This document shows, piece after piece, positions 56,005-64,000 of a stretch of DNA of 64,000 nt. The position numbers and the translations under genes were made by a program. How positions within the stretch are numbered: position 1 is the stretch's first letter; each line of letters begins with the position of its first letter. A model generated the notes under the pieces. That model searched no databases. It was not told the DNA's origin and saw only the letters and a list, made by a program, of their open reading frames with translations. This DNA is from Agapanthus africanus (Eukaryota > Streptophyta > Magnoliopsida > Asparagales > Amaryllidaceae): NCBI GenBank assembly GCA_030015575.1, contig JASDDO010000026.1:69279433-69343432 (forward strand), in the 5' to 3' direction.

Positions 56005-57261
56005 CCTAGTTTTATTCTCAACAAATTCCTAACCTCACTTTCGCAGGGAATCGCGATTGCACTGAGCTCCTGCAACAAGCCGTTAAAGCTCTAGGTGTCC
56101 CTAGTAGGAGGAGTGTTGTCTTCTGAGGGTTTTCAGCGGATACTACCCACAAAATCCTATCAATTGGCCCATTGACTTTTATTCTCCAATTAGGTCTTCT
56201 AACAAGAACTCTATTATCTTCGACTTAGAAATTATCCACCCATATTTTTCACGCTTTCTTATTATTTAACTTAAGATTATATATATTCTTGTGAATTTAC
56301 TTAGCTTTTGGCACTTTCAAATTTTCCTTCTAGGGTTTCATCTCAACTTAGGAATTTTTATCATCTCTATTAAAGATATAAGTCCTATTTTTCATTCATA
56401 TCTCTCATCCAAACCCCAATCACATACCCCTACGTATGTATATCACCCCTACACTTGGAAATTCAAATCAAGCTATTATATTCTTGTCCATCGTCCAAAG
56501 TAATTTTCAATTGGTGAATTTTTAGATGAAATTGCTCACACATTCTTCATGCGACCGTTAATACTTCTTGAGGTACCAACGACCGATTACAAAATGTGTT
56601 TGCCCATTAAGGCGTAATTCCTGGTCTTGTAATCCCTAAGGGTTTTAGCAGTGACTCCCAAACCAGTTGGTCTATGGCACTAGGTGATGAAGCACCCTCG
56701 CTAAATTTATTTTTTTTATTAATGCAGCCTCAAGTAATTACAAAAACCAGTGTTCATTTTTTTATCTCTTTATTCACACTTGTATTTTTATTTTTCTTTG
56801 TACTAAAAACTTTAGACAAGAGCATTTCAAGGTCTCCTCTACTGTTCCAAGTTTCAAGCTTCGTGTTTGTGCAATTTGTAGGGTTTATATTTTCAGAATT
56901 TAGACTTAAGCTTAGAAATTATTTTTCAAACTTATAAAAATATCAATACTATTCTCTTGTTTTAACTTAGCCCAAAAAGTCAACTCGAAAGTTGCCTATT
57001 TCTAAATAAACTACAAAGACATATACTTTCTACCGTTAAATTTTAAGAAAGGTTATTTTTAGGGTCTTTGATTTACTAAGTTTAGGATCTAGTTGTTCCT
57101 AGCTAGTCAACCATCATGTCAAACTTAAGTCAAATATAGCCAAAATTGAACTTTTCAATTTTTATAGTTTTTGAAAATTTTCAATTTTTATGGGTTTTAA
57201 AATAAATATGCAAATGCAAAAATATACATATGAATGCGAAGGAAGAATGCTTACCGAGCAC

Positions 57262-57298
57262 ACCCCCAAACTTAAACTTGACAGTGTCCTCACTGTCA
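57262..57298 (-). other. AGGA-loop hairpin with TAAGTTTGGGGG, copy B
   Basis: Minus strand: stem TGACAGTG / CACTGTCA with loop AGGA (57279-57298), four bases, then TAAGTTTGGGGGTG (57262-57275). Stem sequence differs from copy A at most positions but pairs perfectly. Confidence 0.8.
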
Positions 57299-57414
57299 GG
57301 CTACACCAAGAGGTCAAAATTGTCGGCGCTCCCATGTTTATTTATTTACAATTTTTTTTATTTTATTTTTTTATTTTATTGTTAAAAGAAAAACAAAATA
57401 AATATACAACATGG

Positions 57415-57458
57415 ACCCCCCCCCAAAAAACTTAAGTGAGACAGTGTTTCTACTGTTT
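57415..57458 (-). other. AGGA-loop hairpin, degenerate copy C
   Basis: Minus strand: AAACAGTA GAAA CACTGTCT, a decayed version of copy B's hairpin (57439-57458), followed by TTAAGTTTTTT and nine or ten G. It comes just after the end of the 57465-59477 reading frame. Confidence 0.6.
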
Positions 57459-57464
57459 TAAATG

Positions 57465-59477
57465 TTAAAGTTCAGAGTTAGGGAGGAGAAAAATCAAACT
57501 ATATAAGGCCTTACACAGGCCAAAGATTAGCACCAACCATTCAAAAATTCTATCGTGATAATGGTAGGGCTGGTGAAAGAATGGAATGTAGAGAATGGAG
57601 TTGAGAAACACATGAGACCGTATGAGAAGAAGAGTGGAATATGGTCTCGGTATATTCGGAGAAGAATGGCAGTAAAGAGAAAGAAGTGTAGTACGAACTT
57701 GAGGGTGTAAATCGAGTGAATAAATTAGCACAATTTGTGATGACCGATGTGTTAAAAGAGATTGTGCTAATCTATCAACCCATCGAGAAATGGGGTCAAA
57801 TCCCTCAAGATTCGCGAGAAAACATGGGTACGTTGAACTTGGTAAACCATCCATTGAAAATGGAAACGTGACGGATTCTTGCGTGGTCGAAACGATAGGA
57901 AGGACGAAAGGGAGTGATTTAGGGATAGTGTTATTCTCACCTAAGTAAACTGTCTCAAACTTGAAGGATTCCATCAATGGTTCGAAATGACTGTAAGGAA
58001 CTGAGTCTGATGGTTCAACTAACTCATCTGAAAATTCAAAGGACTCAAACTCGGGCGGTGAGTCTTCAAAATCGTCCGCAAAAGTGAAAAACTTGTAATT
58101 ATTATCGTCTGTGAGAACTGTGTCAGATTCAAAGAGGAACGCATTAGTGGCATCAAAACCATTGTGATCGAACAGAAATTTTTCAAGCTCACAGTCCTCC
58201 TGCGTGATCTTTTGCGTGGTCGGAACGATGGAAAGGAGGGAGGGTGATTTAGGAAGTATAACAGTTAAAGGTTCAGGAGGATGAATTGGAAAATCCAACA
58301 CATCAAACAAAACTGGTTCATCCTCAATACTATCCTCAATACTATCCTCATAATTCTCCTCAAAATTTATCTCATCCATGCAATTATCATCAAAATCAAG
58401 ACGCATATGAGGTTCGGAAGAAATATTTAATGACTCGGGATGATGAATTGGAGATGAAATTTCAGTCAAATCTACGGGTTCATCATCCAAAATATTCCCT
58501 ACGTCAATATCCTCAATCAAGTGAAAATCAAATTTTTTAGACACCTTATCAAAAGCATGGATATTTATCAATTCAGGTTCTAGATTGGAGGTGTAGAGGT
58601 CGAAAGGATTAGTGATGGTTTCACTCGAAAGGGGCTCTTCACAATCTGGCAAATCAAGCACTACAAAGTCGCACAACTCATTACACGTTTTATCTTTAAC
58701 TGGTGGATCATTTGGGACACTTGTTTGAAAACCGGAGTTGTGGGATTCAATTGGGTATGAGTAGGTTTGATTTGGAAGGGTGTAGAACTCACTCTCACCA
58801 CTCAAATTCTCAATCTGTCCAGCCGCCTCATCATACATTAGAATTTTTGGAGCTAGTTGGAAACTAGCTACCGAGTCACTAGGTTGTATAAGGACGGCCA
58901 TGGATGCATCCACATTCCTCATCATTTGGTTTTTCGCTACCATATAAGCTTCCAACGACTGTTCCAGACTAGACATGGGTTGTGAAGGGGTTTCAGTAAA
59001 AGAATCAAAGTTGCTTGGATTTTGGAAACTCCCAAATGGTTTTGTAGAAGCAATGTCTAGGGAAGGTGCGAAAGTCGGGTAGGACTGGTAGGAATTGAAT
59101 GGTTGGACAGGAGTAGGATCAACATTTGGATAAAAAGATGAATGGACTCGTTGATCCTAAGAATTGGAAGTGTTGAAAAGAGTGAAAGATCGGTTACGAG
59201 ATTATTCAATATGTTCAGCGATAGACATGGGTTTTGGAGTTACAACAGGACTCGAAAAAGGGATATCAACGTAAGAAGATGGTGAAGGTTGAATTGGTTG
59301 ATACAAAGTGGATTGTGGAATCGAACTGTTTCTCCTAGACGCTTCTATTCGATCTTTCAAAGAAATTTTGGGCATGGAGGGGTCGTCCGTAATTCGACCA
59401 AAACAATTCGCGTATGAAGCAAAGTTTGGTTGAGGGTACCAAAGTTCGGCAAGAGTTTTATGAGGTGGGGTACCCAT
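57465..59477 (-). pseudogene. Gag-like protein of the 6-kb insertion, about 670 codons
   Basis: ATG 59477 (MGTPPHKTLAELWYPQPNFA) starts a frame continuing to 57465 with two stops only, TAA at 59202-59204 and TAG near 59159. The middle has SLEQSLEAYMVAKNQMMRNV, a short coiled-coil-like stretch of the type seen in plant retroelement Gag proteins. The next 300 residues are acidic, with repeated words of the form PIHHPE/PIHPPEPL and IV[PS]TTQ; the C-terminus is hydrophobic (FEWLVLIFGLCKALYSLIFL) and could span a membrane. No zinc knuckle, protease or RT. I do not recognise a named family; gag-like is inferred from position and the helix. Confidence 0.55.
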
Positions 59478-60119
59478 GACGTAAGAAAGGAGAAGAAAAA
59501 GAATGTGGGGTGCACGGATTTCTTAGCTACAAGTTGCAAGTTTTTGTAAAAAAAATTTCCCTTTTTCTTTTTGTGTTTTTTTTATGTGGAGCTTTTTGCA
59601 AAAAAAAGATTTTTGATAAAAGGCTTAAACACACGTTCAATCAATTACAAATGCACGATCAAGCTTAGATCTAGGGTCACCTAGGTCAGCTAGACAGCTC
59701 CTAACTGTTCCAAAGGGCAAGAAGTAGGACCTCAAACCGCCTCTTCACCGCCAATTGTGGCCAGGTAAGTGCCAGATAAGTGGGAGGTTCTCCACCACGT
59801 AAGTGATGGGCCTAATTAAGTAACCACTTGCCTTAGACACACTTGCCTAGACACCACAAAGTCAGGTTAGGATCAACGGTCGATGCCTACAACTATTCTT
59901 CTGTCCTATTGAGCACGAAGTCCTTAGGGCTGAGTCTAATCTTTTTTAATTATATGATGGTCAATGCAATATGCCTTATGTGATTTTTGGGGTCCTGGGA
60001 AGGGTAATGAAATCCCCACCCAATCTGATTGGTGTTAAAGCCCCTTAAAGTCAATTTAAAATATGCAAAGCAGTAAACACATTCAAACACTTGCAACACA
60101 ATTTATTTTATTTTATTTT

Positions 60120-60495
60120 TAGCGCGGCGCAAAGAATCCTGCACAAGATCAATTATTGGAAGGGGGAGAGATTTTTTAGCGCAAAGAATCCTGCAGGCAA
60201 ATTTACAGAGGAGATATCAGGGGGTTCAGAGGAGGAGAGAGAAAACTTACAGTGAGTTTTTTAGGTGATGACGTCACCTCCCTGCAGCGGAAGCGCGGCC
60301 AAAGGGTGCTTTCGGCGGCGGAAACGCGGCGGCGGCGGCGGTTTGATTCCCGAAATTTCTTCTGCTCCTCTGTTATGATTTTCCTTTGTCGTTCAGATCT
60401 GCCGTTTTCTGTTTTGCTTGCTGGATTTTCCCAGATCCGAACCCGTTTGTCTATCCTGCAAAATTCACACGAAAATACCCTTCAAACAATACAAT
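60120..60495. other. Region downstream of LTR-like end, no gene
   Basis: Holds a repeated phrase agcgcaaagaatcctgca (60124 and 60178), a palindromic gatgacgtcacc (60266-60277, containing TGACGTCA) and a GCGGCGG run (60313-60340). No convincing primer site; nearest candidate lies near 59744 (ttggcggtgaagagg on the minus strand). Confidence 0.4.
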
Positions 60496-61338
60496 TGTAG
60501 AGATTTAGCGTGCTTGCGCTTTTAAAAGATGAATCAAAAATATTTATAACCGCAATCAAGAACAGCATCGCTTGGTAGCTAGCCGGTGAGTACGGGTCGG
60601 TCCACAGGGATGTTGTGTATTTCCTAATTTGGTCTAACGAGTTAATTCCAAACGGTGTGAATGGATTATCGCTAAAAACTAAACTGATTTATACTAAGAT
60701 TAGAATCTTGCTAGGGTTAGCTTTAGGTTAGATTTGGAAAGTCAATATTCCTCACCGCTTTCTATGCCCAAATTAAGATCTCTTTAGGTGTTGTGGTAAT
60801 AATTAATAAAGTGGATTAGTACCATCGGGAAGAAACGGTGTTTCTTCCTCTAGGTTCTTGTCCTTCATTTCTTAATTCTTACCCTAACCTCCATGGAAAA
60901 CACGCTCAACCGGTCCTTTATACTACGGTATCACTACTACCTCGTGGGATAGAGTGCCGTAGGGAGCGGTGTGTGCATGTATACATGGAGTCCTATAAAA
61001 ACGTGTGATGGGCAAGAAAGGGGTGAGAGATCTTCATCTCTCAAGCCTTCCCCAAATCTAACCCTAACAAGCGAGGAGACTACTCACTCATTAGGGAATT
61101 GAAAAAAACATTTTCTAAACTATCTAACTAGGGTAGAGAATAAAAGATCTAACTAGGGCAGATAAGAAATTACCTAGGGCATGCAAATAAAATTTAATTA
61201 GGGCAATGAAAAGAAAACTTACTCCTAATTTTTATTTGATGCTCTCTTCCTTCTTTACAGAAATTTACAGATCTGAATTTTAGATAGATGAAATGAGGCA
61301 CAAGAATAGGCATAACCTAAAACAGATTTTAGGATTTC

Positions 61339-61346
61339 TATTTATA
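61339..61346 (-). promoter_or_regulatory. TATA box of the LTR-type segment
   Basis: Minus strand TTCTATAAATAGAAA, a textbook TATA box, about 125 bp downstream of the hairpin at 61470-61520. Confidence 0.6.
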
Positions 61347-61469
61347 GAACATAGAAACCCTAGGTTTACAATCGCGTCATATCTGCAATTACAATTTTAC
61401 CCCCTAAGAAAAAGATCTAGTCAACGCACGCCATCAATCGTCGAAGTTAGCGCCGACCCGGGCTCCACA

Positions 61470-61520
61470 TGGTCGCGGAACCGCGGCCAAGACCCATGTT
61501 TGGCCGCGGATCCGCGGCCA
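61470..61520. repeat. 21-bp hairpin containing a perfect 20-bp palindrome
   Basis: Arms 61470-61490 and 61500-61520 match with two mismatches around a short loop. The right arm 61501-61520, TGGCCGCGGATCCGCGGCCA, is itself a perfect palindrome. Related hairpins occur at 49627-49676, 63333-63381 and, decayed, 24875-24926. Confidence 0.9.
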
Positions 61521-61935
61521 TATATAGGGATTATGGGATCTTCTTCTCAGGTATTGTTCTATTGCATTTTTCCTGTTATTTTCTTCAGTTGTTTTCTCAG
61601 ATTGGCTTCTAAAGTTCTTCCAGATTTCCACAGTGAATATAGTCGTGGACTTTTACCGCTTGCTTCGTAACGAAATCTTAAACCTTGCGCTGCCTTTGTT
61701 CTTTGTGAAACCGTCCATTGATCTTCGTTTAGTCTTCAAACTGTAGGCTTGATCAAGATTCTTCCATTTGTTGGTCGTAGTCTCACTTTTGTATCGTCTT
61801 TTTATCTTTTTCACTGTTTTTGTTCTGAGAACCTGTAACCTGCAACTATATAGCAGACATGGGTCAAAAGCACCTGTTTATTTGTAAAATGAATAAGAAT
61901 GGGGTCTACAAGAATGCAAAATTATGGTATGAACA

Positions 61936-63576
61936 GGGCTACGGCTGGGTTTTTGGCGAAAAACCCTTTAACGTAATGAACTTGATATCGTTGAAGGAAC
62001 CGAGTAGTTTTGAAAAGGAGTGGTTAAGTCTCCGCTTTTTATTGTTTTAAAGAAAACCGAGTAATCTATAGTATGAACTTTTGCTCAAGAGGTCACTTCC
62101 CGCGAAGGGATTTAGGCTCTTGCCTCCTCGAATGAGGTGCTAGATATTCATGACCGAATACCACTATGTAAAGCGTAAAGATGACTATAGTTTTTCGAAA
62201 TTTGTTCCAACAATATCTTTTAGGTTTATTTTCTTGCATTAATCAAAATTAATGCGGTCCCATCAATTAATCCCTATCACATCAGAAAAGAACGAAAATA
62301 CAATGTACGTATATGACATCCGCATTCGCCACGGGGCCCCGTCATGCACCGTTAGGTTACTTAACTAACAGCAGAGTGGGGACTGGACTAGCGCGGGTAC
62401 AAAATATATACAACATCTGCTAGTATATATATAAAATTCGTCCCAGGCATTATATAAGCAACATCACATATCAACAACAAGCAACACAGAATGGTGGATA
62501 ATCTTGGAGCCTCGGGTTTTATTTGAGCCACAAATAAAACCCGACGTTCCCGGTCGTGTGGATAGCCCGTATAATGAAAACTGGGACCCCTACGAGCGCG
62601 GCAAGTTACCCGCCAATCCCAGAAGTGAGGCAACCCCAATCAACAAAGTAAATGGGCCACCCAGCACTTCATGGGATCCGGTAACTTGAGCGCCCCTCTG
62701 TGGGTCATCCTATACCCCCTACGAGTGCGGCAAATAGCCCGCCAATTCTAGAGTAAGACCCCCTCCATCTCACCGCCATGAGATGTGGGCCCGTTGCCCT
62801 CTAGAACCCGGCTATTCGAGCACTCCACCACGGGGTAATCCTAGTACAGAAAAGAAAAAATATATATGTACAATGGTGATATCGACCTCAATCCGGTCGT
62901 GCCCTAATAAAATAATATACAATCCGGTAGAGACGGCTGTCCATATGTCGGACGCTCATCCCACAATATGAATATACAAATGAATCTGAACTATACTACT
63001 ACCATTGCAACATCGGATATCCACCACGACAATCCAACCACAATATCAGCACATTACAGAACATCAACGTGAATATCATGTTCGCAAACCCGTCTAATAG
63101 AACATATAGCAATTAGTTGGGTTATACCGTTCAATGATATTCATGGTCGCAGATACTAACATATGTACTGATAGAAACTTATTTAAAATTTCGATCGACT
63201 AAATTTTTCCGTATTGGCCTCAAGTGCTAACCAGTACTCAAAAAAATCTGGGCCAGAAAAATACTTCTCAAAAATCACATTTCCATACAGTGGAGTTCCA
63301 GAAGAATTTTGGTACACTAATGCTCCCATTCGACCGCAGAACCACCGCGAACAGGCATGTTCTGCGGCGCTTCCGTGGCCATATGTAAAGATTGTGCTCC
63401 CAAATTTCTTCAGTACTTCTAAAAAAGCCTGCACTGAATTTTAAGATACTCTGTATAATTTTTTGAACACTTTTTAAAAATGGCAGCAAGCATGATTTTG
63501 GAATTGCAATTTCGAAAAATTCCGTCGATCGATATTTTAAACTTGTCTAAACTAGCTAGTATGGGTTTATGGGCTG
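61936..63576 (-). other. Leader of copia element 1, part 2
   Basis: Resumes with gggctacggctgggtttttgg (as 48118 in element 3). Carries one leader repeat (62087-62180), the conserved stem region 62317-62399, and a hairpin at 63333-63381. Phrases such as cctacgagtgcggcaaatagcccgcc (from 62720) match element 3. No gag frame. Confidence 0.75.
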
Positions 63577-63588
63577 GCTCTGATACCA
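63577..63588 (-). other. Primer binding site, copia element 1
   Basis: Minus strand TGGTATCAGAGC, directly adjoining the LTR that begins at 63589. Confidence 0.95.
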
Positions 63589-64000
63589 TGTTGGGTTACA
63601 CTAACGCCCTGACCATCTACCGTGACCGTTTGCGGAACAAAATTTTTCTAGGGTTTGTAAAACTGGCGCTAGAATAATCCGATCTAGGAACTACCATAAA
63701 CCCTAATCTAGCTAACTAAGAAGATATCTATCTACTATGATAAATGTGTCTCACCCAAAAATCCGTGTCCTTCGGTCTTCTATCCTCTTCTTGTGCTCCC
63801 AATGATCTCCTTGATCGAGCTTGCTCTTCTTTTCTTACTCTTTCGGTTCTCCTGGATCACGCTTGTTCGGCGGTCTCTCTCCGTCGAAGATGATCCATCT
63901 GAGAGATATAGTCCATGATTTTAGCTCCACACTAAGTGTCAAGTGGAGAAACTAGAGGCTTTAGATTTCTAGTCTAAAGAGTTTAGGATAGAGTGTGAGA
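63589..64000 (-). repeat. 5' LTR of copia element 1 (cut by window end)
   Basis: Begins TGTTGGGTTACACTAACGCC and matches 26970-27390 with about 10% differences. The rest lies beyond the window. Confidence 0.92.

Larger units (their letters stand above)
55968..61935 (-). mobile_element. 5.97-kb retroelement-like insertion flanked by GGGCT, with one LTR-like end
   Basis: Host leader sequence stops after gggct at 55967 and resumes with gggct at 61936 (compare agggctacgg at 48118 and 36451), so GGGCT (perhaps AGGGCT) is duplicated. On the minus strand the insertion starts TGTTCATACC, has a TATA box (61339-61346) and Athila-like LTR words (tagctagcc, gagtacgggtcg at 60575-60600), then a gag-like frame (59477-57465), and ends at TAAGTTTGGGGGTA. 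No polymerase and no matching LTR at the left end. May be a non-autonomous element that lost its 3' LTR, or an insertion made from incomplete cDNA. Confidence 0.6.
60496..61935 (-). repeat. Athila-like LTR-type segment of the insertion
   Basis: Plus-strand ends TGTAGAG and GAACA; contains gtagctagccggtgagtacgggtcgg near 60575 (as 125-155), a minus-strand TATA box and a GC-rich hairpin upstream of it. Only one copy exists in the insertion, so LTR status is by resemblance. The inner boundary is uncertain. Confidence 0.45.
26970..64000 (-). mobile_element. Copia element 1, split by nested insertions, right end beyond window
   Basis: Left (3') LTR 26970-29228; RNase H and RT C-terminus 29229-30685; RT N-terminus, integrase, protease 40723-42576; leader 55204-55967 and 61936-63576; primer site 63577-63588; right (5') LTR from 63589. 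Order and direction are consistent once elements 2 and 3 and the 55968-61935 insertion are removed. The two LTRs differ at roughly one base in ten over 400 bp, so it is the oldest of the three. RT/RNase H sequence (YVDDILLIGND, RTKEMFLVYGNGDLK, RSHQKSRHILRR) is of the Tork/Angela type. Confidence 0.85.

Noticed and set aside
1..64000. tRNA, rRNA or other host RNA genes
   Set aside because: I scanned for tRNA-like clover-leaf words and rRNA signatures and saw none beyond primer-binding sites; a tRNAscan or Rfam run would be needed to exclude them.

Overview
This window is plant nuclear DNA made almost entirely of nested LTR retrotransposons; I see no ordinary host gene. Evidence for a plant: Ty3/gypsy Tat-type polyprotein with two RNase H domains, Ty1/copia elements with initiator-tRNA primer sites (TGGTATCAGAGC), a plant mobile domain (PMD) protein, and an Athila-type primer site (TGGCGTCGTTGCCGGGG). 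A flowering plant with a large repeat-rich genome is the most likely source; I cannot name the species.

Left third (986-24816): one structurally complete Tat-type element of 23,831 bp on the minus strand, with LTRs at 986-3633 and 21987-24816 and a perfect GGAAT target duplication (981-985 / 24817-24821). It sits inside an LTR of an older Athila-like element (1-985 and 24822 onward). Reading right to left it holds a primer site, an N-terminally extended gag, three copies of a zinc-knuckle-like module, protease, RT, gypsy RNase H, a second archaeal-type RNase H and integrase (21898 to 12588). All lie in one reading frame apart from one frameshift and about twelve stop codons. Next come 3 kb of mixed tandem repeats (9.5-12.5 kb). 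Between these and the 3' LTR lies a gene on the OPPOSITE strand (about 3737-9330): its own TATA box, an untranslated first exon, a PMD domain, a series of small phase-1 exons, a C-terminal coiled coil and poly(A) signals. It is now broken by stops and shifts.

Right part (26970-64000): an old copia element (element 1; left LTR 26970-29228, right LTR from 63589 and cut by the window end) split by later insertions. Element 2 (copia, 30686-40722) entered its RT gene. Element 3 (copia, 42577-55203, TSD TTTTA) entered upstream of its protease. A 3.46-kb solo LTR (51393-54855, TSD CCCCT) then entered the right LTR of element 3. A 5.97-kb insertion (55968-61935, flanked by GGGCT) entered the leader of element 1; it carries an Athila-like LTR-type segment and a 670-codon gag-like reading frame, but no polymerase and no second LTR. 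The three copia elements are related subfamilies, and all have a 2-3 kb leader where gag should be.

Most notable observations: the spliced antisense PMD gene in the Tat element with a hairpin/G-box region shared by its promoter and the polypurine tract; the triplicated zinc module; an RT catalytic Asp-to-Asn change; repeated AGGA-loop hairpins with different but paired stems beside a TAAGTTTGGGGG motif; a conserved long-range stem in three copia leaders; and a GC-rich hairpin module shared between copia leaders and Athila-like LTRs.
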